Shown piece by piece: positions 23,337 through 32,468 of a DNA stretch of 64,000 nucleotides (position 1 is the stretch's first letter; each line of letters starts with the position of its first letter). Source of the DNA: Janthinobacterium sp. (GTDB lineage: Bacteria > Pseudomonadota > Gammaproteobacteria > Burkholderiales > Burkholderiaceae_D); contig NZ_RFSK01000017.1 of the NCBI RefSeq assembly GCF_009923995.1, positions 34,549-98,548 of the forward strand, given 5' to 3'. The notes beneath the pieces are model-generated. The model worked only from the letters and a program-made list of their open reading frames with translations, made no database searches and was not told where the DNA came from. The position numbers and the translations under genes were made by a program.

Positions 23337-26168
23337 ATGTTTCATATCAAATCACTTGAACTGGTGCACTGGGATTACTGGCAGCGCATCAAGAACATCC
23401 CGCTCGACGCGAAGATCATCACCATCGCGGGGCAGAACGGCTCGGGCAAGACCACCTTGCTCGACGCCTTGCGCACCCTGTTCGGCCTCGACTGCTCGAT
23501 GGGGCGCACGTATAAGCACTATGCGCGCCACTCGGGCCAGCAGACGGCCTGGCTGCGCGCCGTGGTCGACAACAAGAACGTGGGCAAGCAGCTGTCGAAC
23601 CGCCCGTTCCGCAGTTCCGGCTTCTTCAGCGACGATGAAGTGACCCTGTTTTGCCAGATCCAGAAGAACGGCGGCGACTGGAAGCGCCAGTATCTGATGC
23701 GCCCAGGCAATGTGCAGATCGAGGACATCACGGACGCCAACGACTGGCTGGGCGTGGAAAACTACCGCAAGCGCCTGGCCAATGCGGGCCTGTCGCCCGC
23801 CATGTCGAAAGTGCTGGCGCTGGAGCAGGGCGAGACGGACAAACTGTGCGAATACGCGCCGCGCCAATTGCTCGACCTCGTCTTCCAGGTATTCGGCGAC
23901 AAGGAAGTGCTGGACGCCTACGACGAAGCCAAGCGCCACCAGCGCGACACGGAAGTGGAGCTGAAGCGCTTCGAGACGGAACTGGAAGCGTCGAAGACCA
24001 ATCTGGAAGGCTTGCGCCTGCGCGTGGCCAACTATCACCAGTGGGAAGGGCTGCATAAAGAGCGCCGCAACCTGCTGGAAGAAGTGCTGCCCAGCCTGCA
24101 ATACCACGAGGCGCGCGAAAAGGCGGCCATCGCCAGCCGGCAATTGCGCGATGCGCGCAAGCCGATGGCGCAGGCGGACCAGCAACTGACGGACAAGCGC
24201 AATGCGCTGGCGGCGCAGGCCAAGTCCCTGTCCGACGCGCAGATGAACGAGACCTTGCTGGAGCAGGAATCGATCGGCCTGCAGAGCCGTTTGTCCCTGA
24301 TCAATGCCAAGCTGAAACCGCTGGACAGCCTGCTGGAGCAGAAGGACCGCCTGCACAAGCTGGCGGCGGACTCCGGCAGCGACATCGCCGAAGTGGCTGC
24401 CCAGCTGGAACAGAAGGAAGCGGAACTGCTGCGCCAGCGCCAGCAGCGCGACGCCCTGTCGGCGCGCATCGCGGCCGAGCAGGCAACCATTGCCGCGCTG
24501 CAAGGCAAGACGGCCATGCCGGAGCCGGAGAATGTGCGCGGCATGCGCCGCGCCCTGCGCGACGCGGGGATTTCCCACGCCATGCTGTCCGATATCGTCG
24601 AAGTGACGGACAGCCGCTGGCAAGGCGCCGTCGAAGGCGTGCTGGGCGGCTATGCTTCGGTGGTGTTGCTGGACAAGGCCAAGGATGCGGCCGCCGCCTA
24701 CCGTTTGGCGGAAAAGGAACGCTATCGCCACTTCATCGTGCCCGACCTCGTCACGGCACCTAGCGCGAAAGATGAAAGCCTGCTGGCCGTGGTGAAATTT
24801 TCCGCGCCCGTGCCCAGCTGGCTGATCGAGCAGCTGTCGCGCATTGCCCGCGTCGATTCCGTCGAAGCGGGTTTCAAGCTGGGCAACCACGAAGAGTGGA
24901 TCACGCCCGAGGCGTATCACCGCGAGCGCCGCGGCGGCCGCTCCCTGTTCGTGGAAGCGTCGCGCTACCGCTTCGGCCAGGCTGGCCGCAGCGGCCGCCT
25001 GGAAGCGCTGCTGCGCTCCCTGCCGGGCCTGGAAGGCCAGGAAGACACGCTGACCCTGGTCATTTCGAAACTGGCGGGGGAAGTGGGCGCCCTGAAAGCG
25101 CGCATCGCCGGCGTCGACGCGGCCAAGGAACTCAGTGCGCGCCAGGAAGAATTCGCCGAAGCGCTGCGCAATTCGAAACCGCTCAAGGAAGAGCGCCTGG
25201 AAGTGGGCGGCCGCCTGGGCGAGCTGCAGAACCTGACGAAGAACGCCACCGTGGCGCGCACTCGCGCCGATACCGTGTGGCAAAACGCGCGCCTGGCCCT
25301 GTCCGAGGCGGAAGCGGGCGCGCGCCTGGGCTACAAGAAACAGATTGAACAGCGCGCCGAGCATGCGCGCGCCCTGCTGGCCCTGCGCCACGCGTGGCGC
25401 CATTTGCCGAAGAGCTGGCGCCGGCCGGGCCGACGCGCGGCGCTTGTCGCCGAGCACCAGAACGCGCACCAGGTCGACCTGCGCGTGGCCAGCCTGCAAA
25501 ACAGCCTGGCGCGCGACGACTGGGAACTGGACGCCACCGTCATCGACCAACACCACCGCCTGTCGGACCAGCTGCACGGCCGCCAGTCGGAAACGGACGA
25601 GCGCCGCTACCAGAACAACCGCGCCATCGAAGCGACGGGCAATGCCCGCGGCGCCTACATGGAGCGCTTGCGCTACACCATCAAGACCTACAGCAAGAAC
25701 ATCAAGGAACTGGGCGAGCTGGCCGGCATCGAAGTGCATGCCGACCCCGTGCGCCTGGAAAACGACGACGTGCAGCTGTCGCAGGCGGGCCTGCACGTGC
25801 GCTTCAAGTTCGACGGCAAGGGCGTCATCGGCATGAACGATGGCGAAGCGTCGGGCGGCCAGCAGGTGATGAAGTCGCTGGTGCTGCTGATCGGCCTGCT
25901 GAAATCGGAAGACGGTTCCGGCGGCTTCGTCTTCATCGACGAACCGTTTGCCCACCTCGACATCCGCAACATCCAGCTGGTGGGAGAATTCCTGAAAAAC
26001 ACGGAAGCGCAGTACCTGATGACGACGCCGTTGACGCACAACACGGATGTCTACGATCCATCGGAACTGACTTTGATCACGAGCAAGAAAAAGAAGGATA
26101 CGCAATGGGCGCAACCGATCTTCGTGCTGCAGCGGCGCATCGAACCCGTGCCGGGCAAGGCGGCGTGA
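23337..26168 (+). CDS. MksB-like SMC ATPase
   Basis: 943-residue SMC/Rad50-type ATPase. Head motifs are complete: Walker A GQNGSGKTT (about 32-40), ABC signature ASGGQQ (838-843) and Walker B FVFIDEP (864-870), with the D-loop HLD. Two long coiled coils flank a hinge-like segment around residues 430-475 (GVLGGYASVVLLDKAKDAAA). It is shorter than canonical SMC (about 1,170) or MukB (about 1,480) and fits the MksB class, which works with MksF and MksE in chromosome organisation. Residues about 692-700 are an Arg/Trp-rich patch that reads better in another frame (possible compensating indels). Its stop overlaps the next start (ATGA). Confidence 0.85.
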   Translation: MFHIKSLELVHWDYWQRIKNIPLDAKIITIAGQNGSGKTTLLDALRTLFGLDCSMGRTYKHYARHSGQQTAWLRAVVDNKNVGKQLSNRPFRSSGFFSDDEVTLFCQIQKNGGDWKRQYLMRPGNVQIEDITDANDWLGVENYRKRLANAGLSPAMSKVLALEQGETDKLCEYAPRQLLDLVFQVFGDKEVLDAYDEAKRHQRDTEVELKRFETELEASKTNLEGLRLRVANYHQWEGLHKERRNLLEEVLPSLQYHEAREKAAIASRQLRDARKPMAQADQQLTDKRNALAAQAKSLSDAQMNETLLEQESIGLQSRLSLINAKLKPLDSLLEQKDRLHKLAADSGSDIAEVAAQLEQKEAELLRQRQQRDALSARIAAEQATIAALQGKTAMPEPENVRGMRRALRDAGISHAMLSDIVEVTDSRWQGAVEGVLGGYASVVLLDKAKDAAAAYRLAEKERYRHFIVPDLVTAPSAKDESLLAVVKFSAPVPSWLIEQLSRIARVDSVEAGFKLGNHEEWITPEAYHRERRGGRSLFVEASRYRFGQAGRSGRLEALLRSLPGLEGQEDTLTLVISKLAGEVGALKARIAGVDAAKELSARQEEFAEALRNSKPLKEERLEVGGRLGELQNLTKNATVARTRADTVWQNARLALSEAEAGARLGYKKQIEQRAEHARALLALRHAWRHLPKSWRRPGRRAALVAEHQNAHQVDLRVASLQNSLARDDWELDATVIDQHHRLSDQLHGRQSETDERRYQNNRAIEATGNARGAYMERLRYTIKTYSKNIKELGELAGIEVHADPVRLENDDVQLSQAGLHVRFKFDGKGVIGMNDGEASGGQQVMKSLVLLIGLLKSEDGSGGFVFIDEPFAHLDIRNIQLVGEFLKNTEAQYLMTTPLTHNTDVYDPSELTLITSKKKKDTQWAQPIFVLQRRIEPVPGKAA

Positions 26169-27178
26169 TGACCGCGCGCCGTGTGCTGGCATCGGCCGCG
26201 CTGGCGCTGGCCATGGCGCATGCGGCGCCGGCTGTCGCCAACGACGGCATCGGCGCCGTGGGCGCGGGCGGCATCCTGTTCGGCAAGACGGATGCCGTGG
26301 CCATGAAAAAGGAAGTGCTCAGCGTGAGCGCGGAATTGATCAAGGTCGAGTACGAGTTCCTCAACGAGTCGAAAACGGACGTGGAAGAGACGATCTTCTT
26401 CCCCCTGCCCGAATACGCGGCCGGCTACCATGGCTCGCCCACGTATTACGGCCAGCCGCAGCAGTTTTCCGTCGACGTGGATGGCAAGCGCAAGGCCTAC
26501 CAGACGACGTTTGTCGCCAAGCTCGACGCCAAAGATGTGACGGCCCGGCTGCGCCAGCTGGGCCTGTCCGACGCGCAGATCGCATATTTCCCCTCGCACA
26601 CGCCGTTCGACAAGAAGGTGGCGCCGCTGACGGCCGCGCAGCAGAAAACCATGATCGCCGAGGGCTTGCTGGCCCAGCTCTACGACGAGGAATGGGTGCC
26701 GGCCTGGACAGTCAAAGTCCTCTACCTGTGGCAGCAGAAATTCCCCGCCGGCAAGGTCGTGCGCGTGCGCCATCAATATGCGCCATTCGTCGCGGCCGGC
26801 CCGGGCGCCTCCTACCTGGGCGACGGCAACGAGTTTGAAAAGAAATACTGCGGCGACAAGGCTTTCTACAAGACGTGGAACCGCCTGGCGGCCCGGCAGG
26901 GCGAGGGCGGCTTCGTCAATGCCGTGTGGGTGTCGTACATTTTGACGACGGGCAATACCTGGAAGAATGGCATCGAGGATTTCACCTTGAACCTGGTCAA
27001 GGGCAAACCGGACGAGCTCATCAGCCTGTGCTTCCCCGGCACCTTTACCAAGATCAACCCCACCACCTTGCAAGTCAAGCTGCGCAACTTCCATCCCAAA
27101 CAGGATCTGGACGTGTACTTCGGCAATGTCGAAGGCATGGTCGCCCACGACGGCGTGGCGCCACAGATCCAGCCATAG
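26168..27178 (+). CDS. DUF4424 domain secreted protein
   Basis: 336-residue exported protein with a signal peptide (VLASAALALAMAHAAPAVA) followed by a DUF4424 domain starting NDGIGAVGAGGILFGKTDAV. The domain is beta-rich with conserved VEETIFFPLPEY, VRVRHQYAPFVAAGPG and the C-terminal LRNFHPKQDLDVYFG. The function of DUF4424 is unknown; proteins of this type are periplasmic. ATG 26168 overlaps the SMC stop by one base, so it shares the condensin transcript, though no functional link is evident. Confidence 0.85.
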   Translation: MTARRVLASAALALAMAHAAPAVANDGIGAVGAGGILFGKTDAVAMKKEVLSVSAELIKVEYEFLNESKTDVEETIFFPLPEYAAGYHGSPTYYGQPQQFSVDVDGKRKAYQTTFVAKLDAKDVTARLRQLGLSDAQIAYFPSHTPFDKKVAPLTAAQQKTMIAEGLLAQLYDEEWVPAWTVKVLYLWQQKFPAGKVVRVRHQYAPFVAAGPGASYLGDGNEFEKKYCGDKAFYKTWNRLAARQGEGGFVNAVWVSYILTTGNTWKNGIEDFTLNLVKGKPDELISLCFPGTFTKINPTTLQVKLRNFHPKQDLDVYFGNVEGMVAHDGVAPQIQP

Positions 27179-27182
27179 CGGC

Positions 27183-27764
27183 ATGGACACGCAGGAGCTG
27201 CTTGCCGCGCGCTTGCGGGCCATCGCCCGCGCCACGCCATGGTGCATGCAGGCCCTGCAGGCCGTGGCGCAGCTGGGCTTGCCCCACTGCTGCATCGGCG
27301 CGGGCGCCGTGCGCCAGCTCGTGTGGGATGCCCTGCATGGTGTCGCACACCCCTCGGCGCCAGGCGACATCGACGTGGCCTATTTCGATGCGGCCGATTT
27401 GCAGCCGCAGCGCGAAGCGCAACTGCGCCAGCGCCTGGAAGCCTTGCTGCCCGGCGTGCCGTGGGAGGTGTGCAACCAGGCCCGGGTGCACCTGTGGTTT
27501 GAAGGCCATTTCGGCTATGCCGTGCCGCCCCTGCGGTCGCTGGACGAGGCCATCGCTTCCTGGCCCGAGTTTGCCACGGCCGTCGGCATCCACCTGCAGC
27601 CCGGTGGCGGCATCGGCATCCTCGCCCCGCACGGCCTCGATGACCTGTTCAATATGGTGATCCGGCGCAACCCGGCACGCATCAGTGCGGACGGCTATGC
27701 GCAGCGCCTGGCCAGCAAGGACTACGCGGCGCGCTGGCCGCGCGTCACCATCTTTCCTGAGTAA
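27183..27764 (+). CDS. Nucleotidyltransferase-like protein (COG3575 type)
   Basis: 193-residue protein resembling the COG3575/DUF925 nucleotidyltransferase-fold family. It has the GAGAVRQLVWDALHG helix and the acidic pair in PGDIDVAYFD, then RVHLWFEGHFGY and the C-terminal HGLDDLFNMVIRRNP. The aspartates of DID-V could bind metal as in other nucleotidyltransferases. Substrate is unknown. It begins four bases after the DUF4424 stop and is likely co-transcribed. It is not a JetD-type nuclease. Confidence 0.8.
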   Translation: MDTQELLAARLRAIARATPWCMQALQAVAQLGLPHCCIGAGAVRQLVWDALHGVAHPSAPGDIDVAYFDAADLQPQREAQLRQRLEALLPGVPWEVCNQARVHLWFEGHFGYAVPPLRSLDEAIASWPEFATAVGIHLQPGGGIGILAPHGLDDLFNMVIRRNPARISADGYAQRLASKDYAARWPRVTIFPE

Positions 27765-27810
27765 ATAATGGTGTAAAACATAATTAAATGCACTGTGGAT
27801 ATATTTTTCC

Positions 27811-27816
27811 TATAAT
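27811..27816 (+). promoter_or_regulatory. Candidate -10 box upstream of the 27855 gene
   Basis: TATAAT lies in an AT-rich 90-base gap, 39 bases before the start codon. The -35 region is not clear. The contrast with the GC-rich surroundings supports a promoter here. Confidence 0.35.
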
Positions 27817-27854
27817 TGCCAATTATCCAATAGTGCTCTCCGCCTCCTGATCCC

Positions 27855-28664
27855 ATGTTCTTTCCGCTTTCCCTGTCCGTGCGCCGCATCGGCCGCCTGC
27901 TCTGCCTTTCCACTGCTTTCGCCGCGCCCGCCGCCTGGGCCGACAGTTATGACGATTTCCAGCAAGCCAGTGCGCGCCTGGAAGTGCTGCAAGCCCAGGC
28001 GACGCCGAAGGGCGGCCTGCCGCGCCTGGGCGACCCGGGCGTGGCGGCGCTGTTTGCCCATATCGCCGATGGCCCGCGCCTGTTCCAGGCGCCTGTCGCC
28101 GCGCTGCAGGACGTGAACCAGAGCGTGGCCGTGTGCGAAAAGGCCATGCGTTTGGGAAAAACATACTATGCGTTTGGCATGGAATGGCCGTTGCCGCTGT
28201 CCGGCGCCGAGCTGCAGCAGGCGCGCACGGCGCAGGTGATGCAGAACCTGGCCAATTATGGCGATGAGATGAGTACCTTGTTTGCTTTCAGCATGCATTG
28301 CCATGCGCACCTGATCGGCTTGATGGAGCAGGAATTCAGCGCCCAGCCGGCGGATGCGGTGAGCGGGACCGAGCGTCTGCGCGCGCGGGCGTTCAGCAAG
28401 AATACGGGCGTCGCTTACGCCGGTGTGGTGCAGTTCGTGCAGGTACCGTTCTGGAGCGTGGCGCAAAAGAAAGTCATGCTGGAGGCGGCGGCGCGGCACG
28501 CCACGGCGCATGCGGGCCTGATGGCGCCGCCCCAGCGCGAACGCCTGCTGGCCAGTCTTGCCGGCGCGGACCAGGATCTCGATCCTGCCCTGGCGCCGGC
28601 GCTGGCGACGATACGCGCGGCGCTGGCCGTGACGACGTGCACGGGCCTGTGCCAGTACTACTGA
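27855..28664 (+). CDS. Hypothetical periplasmic protein (269 aa)
   Basis: Unrecognised 269-residue protein with an N-terminal signal peptide (IGRLLCLSTAFAAPAAWA, cleavage near AWA-DS). The mature part is mainly helical (DDFQQASARLEVLQAQATPK, ARTAQVMQNLANYGDEMSTL) and contains scattered cysteines, including a C-terminal TTCTGLCQYY pair that could form a disulfide. It has its own AT-rich promoter region. It is convergent with the membrane protein gene at 28671, six bases away. No function can be proposed. Confidence 0.75.
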   Translation: MFFPLSLSVRRIGRLLCLSTAFAAPAAWADSYDDFQQASARLEVLQAQATPKGGLPRLGDPGVAALFAHIADGPRLFQAPVAALQDVNQSVAVCEKAMRLGKTYYAFGMEWPLPLSGAELQQARTAQVMQNLANYGDEMSTLFAFSMHCHAHLIGLMEQEFSAQPADAVSGTERLRARAFSKNTGVAYAGVVQFVQVPFWSVAQKKVMLEAAARHATAHAGLMAPPQRERLLASLAGADQDLDPALAPALATIRAALAVTTCTGLCQYY

Positions 28665-28670
28665 GGTGGA

Positions 28671-29189
28671 TTACTCGGGTGCCTGCAAGGGTTTGTTGCG
28701 CTGGCGCCAGCGCAGCAGGCCCCAGGCGTACACGCTGTAGTAGCCGATGACGAGGCCGTAGGCGGCCATGGTCAGCGCGCTCTGGCCGAATGGCGGCGGC
28801 GGCACGGGTACGTCCAGGCGCGTGTTCAGGTAGATTTCCATGCCGCGGTACAGCAGCCTGGCGATGAACAGCATGGTGATGGCCAGGCCCAGGTAGCGGT
28901 GCTGGGTAAAGAAGAAATCCTTGCCGACCTGTTCGAAGCGTGTCAGCTTCAGGCCCAGCACGCCCAGCCAGCCGCCCGCCAGCGCCGCCGCGCCCAGGCT
29001 GGACAGGGGCAGCAGCTCGAATTTCGTCGTCGTCGCGAGGAACAGCAGCAGCACGGGAAAGCCGATGGCCACCGTCCAGTGGCGCCACGGCTGCGATTTC
29101 TGGCGCGCCACCAGTTTCTTCAGGCGCGAATAGATGCGCCAGACCAGCAGCGGGACCAGGAACAGCAGGGCGAGGGTGGTGGTTTCCAT
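28671..29189 (-). CDS. CcdC-like (DUF1453) integral membrane protein
   Basis: 172-residue protein with about four to five hydrophobic segments (ALLFLVPLLVWRIY, WTVAIGFPVLLLFLATTT, LGAAALAGGWLGVLGLKLTR, YLGLAITMLFIARLLYRG, MAAYGLVIGYYSVYAWGLL). Layout and the GGWLGVLGLKLTRFE segment resemble DUF1453/CcdC-type membrane proteins. Function is unknown. The start at 29189 (METTTLALLF) is preferred to 29279 because it begins at the first membrane segment and omits an improbable Arg/Pro/Ser-rich leader. Confidence 0.7.
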   Translation of the reverse strand: METTTLALLFLVPLLVWRIYSRLKKLVARQKSQPWRHWTVAIGFPVLLLFLATTTKFELLPLSSLGAAALAGGWLGVLGLKLTRFEQVGKDFFFTQHRYLGLAITMLFIARLLYRGMEIYLNTRLDVPVPPPPFGQSALTMAAYGLVIGYYSVYAWGLLRWRQRNKPLQAPE

Positions 29190-29376
29190 GTAGGCATTCG
29201 GGGACGGGGAAAACAGCGATTGTAAGCCAGATGGGGAGCGAGGGCGTAGGGGGCGATGGCGAAAGTTGCTTATTGACATTTACATGGCATGAAAGCACTA
29301 TGCCCTGTCACAAAGTCCCGCCACGAGCGGCACGGTACGCTTCGCCACTGTCTTTCATCCACCTTTCTGGAGTGCC

Positions 29377-31872
29377 ATGTCTACACGTTTCCCCCTGTTG
29401 CCCATCACTGTCGGTCTGATGGCGTCGTCGTCCCTGGCCATGGCGCAAGATGGCGGCTATCAGATGCCGCCCGCGCCCCTGCAAGCCGTCGTCGATGCGC
29501 CGCGCGCGCCGACCCTGAGCCTGAGCCCGAAGCGTAACCTGGCCGCCGTGCTGCCCACGCCTTCCTTGCCCAGCATCAGCGAAGTGGCGCAGCCGGAACT
29601 GAAGCTGGCGGGCCTGCGCATCAATCCGCGCACGTATTCGGCCAGCCGCTTCAGCTTCCACACGGGACTGGGCTTGCTCGACATCGATACGCAGAAGGAA
29701 ATCAAGGTCAGCGGCTTGCCGGCCGCGCCCCGCATCGCCGACCTGGCCTGGTCGCCGGACCAGCGCTACCTGGCGTTTACGCACATCGCCTTTGCCGATC
29801 CGGCCAGGGGCGTGAAGGAGTCGGGCGTGGAACTGTGGCTGCTCGACGTGCAGACGAAGGCGGCGCGCAAGCTGGCCGGCTCGCCCCTGTCGACCGTGTA
29901 TGGCCGCGGCTTTTCCTGGATGCCGGACAGCAAGACCCTGCTGGTGCAGCTGAAGCCGGCCAAGCTGGGCGCGGCACCCGTGGCGAGCGGCATCCCGACG
30001 GGTCCGTCCATCCAGGACAGCGTGCCCGGCGGCGGCGTCAAGCAATTGCGCACCTATCCCGACCTGCTGAAGAACGAGCAGGACGCCCAGCTGTTCGAAC
30101 ACTACATCACGGTGCAGCTGGCCCTGCTGGACGTGACGGGCAAGCAGCGCCTCGTGGGCCAGCCCGGCCAGTTCTCGCGCGCGTCGGCCTCGCCCGATGG
30201 CAAGCACCTGCTGACGACGAGCATCGTGCGTCCGTATTCCTATATCGTGCCGGCGCACGACTTCGGCCACAAGATCGATGTGCGCGACCTGAGCGGCAAG
30301 GTGGAGCACACGGTGGCGACCCTGCCGCTGGAGGAAGGCTTGCCTCCGGGCAATGATGCCGTGTCGGCCGGCGTGCGCTCCGTCAGCTGGCGGGTCGATG
30401 CGCCCGCTACCCTCGTGTGGGCCGAAGCGCAGGATGGCGGCGACCCGGCCAAGGCGGCGGAGATCCGCGACATCGTCTACATGCAGGCGGCGCCGTTCAC
30501 GGCCCAGCCGGCCGTGCTGGCCAGGCTGGGCTCGCGCTATGCGGGCGTGGCCTGGGGCCGCGGCGACCTGGCCCTGCTCGGCGAGGCGTGGTACAAGACG
30601 CGCGCCGTCAAGCAGTGGCGCATTGCGCCAGATCAACCCGCCACCCCGGCCGACCTCGTGTACGCGGGATCGTTCGAGGACCGCTACAACGATCCGGGCC
30701 AGCCCGTCATGCGGGCGGACGCGGCCGGCCTGCCGCGCTTGCTGATCGCCGCGGACGGTTCCATCCTGCTCGACGGCCAGGGTGCGTCGAAAGAGGGCGA
30801 CCGCCCCTTCATCGACCGCCTGAACCTGGCCACCAAGCAGAAGGAACGCCTGTTCCAGAGCGCCGCGCCGTATTATGAAAACGTGGTCGCCGTGCTGGAC
30901 GAGGATGGCAGCCGCTTGCTGTCCACGCGCGAATCGCCGACCGAGCAGCCGAACTACTATGTGCGCAACCTCAAGCAGCAGGGCGCCGCGCAGCTGACGG
31001 CCCTCACGCATTTCCCCCATCCGCTGCCGCAGCTCAAGGACGTGCAGAAAGAGCTGATCCGCTACAAGCGCGCCGACGGCGTGGACCTGACGGCGACCCT
31101 GATGCTGCCGCCGAACTATGACGTCAAACGCGACGGTCCGCTGCCGACCCTGATGTGGGCCTACCCGCAGGAATTCAAGACGGCCAGCGCCGCCAGCCAG
31201 ACCAAGGGTTCGCCGTACAAATTCAATGCCGTCAGCTACTGGGGCCCGGCCGCCTTCCTGTCCATGGGTTACGCCGTGCTCGACAACCCATCGTTCCCCA
31301 TCGTCGGCAATGGCGAGCAGGAGCCGAACGACACCTACCTGCCGCAGCTGGTGGCCGATGCCGAGGCGGCCGTCGACGAAGTGGTCAAGCGGGGCGTGGC
31401 CGACCGCAACCGCATCGCCATCGGCGGCCACTCGTATGGCGCCTTCATGACGGGCAACCTGCTGGCGCACACGCGCCTGTTCCGCGCCGGCATCGCCCGC
31501 AGTGGCGCCTACAACCGCACCCTGACGCCGTTCGGCTTCCAGGCGGAAGAGCGCTCGTTCTGGCAGGCGCCCGCCGTCTACCAGGCCATGTCGCCGTTCA
31601 ACTATGCGGACAAGATCAAGGATGCGCTGCTGATGATCCATGGCGAGCAGGACAACAACTCGGGCACCTTCCCCATCCAGAGCGAACGCATGTTCCAGGC
31701 CGTCAAGGGCCTGGGCGGCACGGCGCGCCTGGTGATGCTGCCGAACGAAAGCCACGCCTATCGCGCGCGCGAATCGATCATGCAGATGCTGTATGAAAGC
31801 AACAACTGGCTGGAAAAATACGTGAAGAATGCCCCGCCAGTGGCGCCGGACGTCAAGCCGGCGGCCAAATAA
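29377..31872 (+). CDS. Secreted S9-family (prolyl oligopeptidase-like) serine peptidase
   Basis: 831-residue exported peptidase. A signal peptide (LPITVGLMASSSLAMA) precedes a beta-propeller of about 500 residues and a C-terminal alpha/beta hydrolase. The catalytic triad is visible: Ser686 in GGHSYGAF, Asp759 in HGEQDNNSG and His793 in NESHAYRA. Sequence style (YPQEFKTASAASQTKGSP, NGEQEPNDTYLPQL) matches the S9D glutamyl-peptidase-like branch rather than classical prolyl oligopeptidase. Such enzymes degrade short peptides in the periplasm. A GGAG site precedes ATG 29377. It is monocistronic. Confidence 0.9.
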   Translation: MSTRFPLLPITVGLMASSSLAMAQDGGYQMPPAPLQAVVDAPRAPTLSLSPKRNLAAVLPTPSLPSISEVAQPELKLAGLRINPRTYSASRFSFHTGLGLLDIDTQKEIKVSGLPAAPRIADLAWSPDQRYLAFTHIAFADPARGVKESGVELWLLDVQTKAARKLAGSPLSTVYGRGFSWMPDSKTLLVQLKPAKLGAAPVASGIPTGPSIQDSVPGGGVKQLRTYPDLLKNEQDAQLFEHYITVQLALLDVTGKQRLVGQPGQFSRASASPDGKHLLTTSIVRPYSYIVPAHDFGHKIDVRDLSGKVEHTVATLPLEEGLPPGNDAVSAGVRSVSWRVDAPATLVWAEAQDGGDPAKAAEIRDIVYMQAAPFTAQPAVLARLGSRYAGVAWGRGDLALLGEAWYKTRAVKQWRIAPDQPATPADLVYAGSFEDRYNDPGQPVMRADAAGLPRLLIAADGSILLDGQGASKEGDRPFIDRLNLATKQKERLFQSAAPYYENVVAVLDEDGSRLLSTRESPTEQPNYYVRNLKQQGAAQLTALTHFPHPLPQLKDVQKELIRYKRADGVDLTATLMLPPNYDVKRDGPLPTLMWAYPQEFKTASAASQTKGSPYKFNAVSYWGPAAFLSMGYAVLDNPSFPIVGNGEQEPNDTYLPQLVADAEAAVDEVVKRGVADRNRIAIGGHSYGAFMTGNLLAHTRLFRAGIARSGAYNRTLTPFGFQAEERSFWQAPAVYQAMSPFNYADKIKDALLMIHGEQDNNSGTFPIQSERMFQAVKGLGGTARLVMLPNESHAYRARESIMQMLYESNNWLEKYVKNAPPVAPDVKPAAK

Positions 31873-31941
31873 GGGCGGGCGCCGGGACCGCCGGTGCGCA
31901 TCTCGTGGTATGGTCTTCCTTTGTCCGCAGGGAGGCCAGCC

Positions 31942-32100
31942 ATGACCACGTTTGCCGTTGATGCCCACCGCGCGCCCGATCCGGCGCCTGTCGATGAACC
32001 CATGCCGGCACCGGAACCGCAGCAAGCGCCGGGCCACCATCCGGGACCCGTGCACCCGGTGCCGCAGGACGATCCCGTGCCGCACCCGCACCCCAGTTAA
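31942..32100 (+). CDS. Small Pro/His-rich protein (52 aa)
   Basis: 52-residue low-complexity protein, very rich in proline with several histidines towards the end (HHPGPVHPVPQDDPVPHPHP). GGAGG at 31931-31935 sits seven bases before ATG 31942, which argues for translation. It contains no cysteine and no membrane segment. Histidine spacing could bind metal, but that is speculation. It lies between the S9 peptidase and another small gene, all on the same strand. Confidence 0.6.
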   Translation: MTTFAVDAHRAPDPAPVDEPMPAPEPQQAPGHHPGPVHPVPQDDPVPHPHPS

Positions 32101-32124
32101 TCTCGTCAAGAAAGGCTGTTTTAG

Positions 32125-32364
32125 ATGACAATTGTCAAGGAAGTCTACACACGCAAAGTCAGCGGAGAAACGTTCGACTATGAGCTCGACTATACACAAG
32201 GCGCGGACGTCGCCTGGATCGCGCGCGTGTACCACGATGGCGTGCTGAAGGGCTCGCCGCACGGCGCGCTGACGGCCAACGTGCTGTCCGGCCCCGCGCT
32301 GGAACAGTATTTGCGCGCCTACGTCGAAGGCATGATCGAGCGGGGCCTCGACGTGGCCGAGTAA
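32125..32364 (+). CDS. Small conserved hypothetical protein (79 aa)
   Basis: 79-residue soluble protein (VKEVYTRKVSGETFDYELDY, ADVAWIARVYHDGVLKGSPH, LEQYLRAYVEGMIERGLDV) with an alpha/beta pattern: two strands, a loop, then a C-terminal helix. No family is recognised. An AGAAAGG site lies about 11 bases before ATG 32125. It is followed by a strong palindromic terminator shared with the convergent tamB gene. Confidence 0.7.
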   Translation: MTIVKEVYTRKVSGETFDYELDYTQGADVAWIARVYHDGVLKGSPHGALTANVLSGPALEQYLRAYVEGMIERGLDVAE

Positions 32365-32386
32365 GGCCGCCTTTGCGGCAGATCAA

Positions 32387-32412
32387 ACAAAGGGCGCCGC
32401 GGCGCCCTTTGT
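32387..32412. terminator. Bidirectional terminator between the 32125 gene and tamB
   Basis: Perfect 12-base inverted repeat ACAAAGGGCGCC / GGCGCCCTTTGT separated by two bases, with A-rich sequence before and TGTTT after. It lies between convergent genes and can work in both directions. Confidence 0.8.
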
Positions 32413-32468
32413 TGTTTCTGCTGGTGCCGGATTACGCGGCTGTGCCGCTGAGCCGGCCTGCGCTCAAT

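Noticed and set aside
23352..26192. 946-codon open frame on the minus strand opposite the SMC gene
   Set aside because: Its translation is Arg/Gln/His/Val-rich without domains, as expected for the antisense of a GC-rich gene, while the plus strand has complete ATPase motifs.
21216..27764. Wadjet (JetABCD) plasmid-defence system
   Set aside because: The kleisin, KITE and SMC-like genes are present, but no JetD-type TOPRIM nuclease follows; the next genes are DUF4424 and a nucleotidyltransferase-fold protein.
29308..32262. 984-codon minus-strand frame opposite the S9 peptidase
   Set aside because: Arg/His/Gln-rich antisense shadow; the plus strand has a signal peptide and full catalytic triad.
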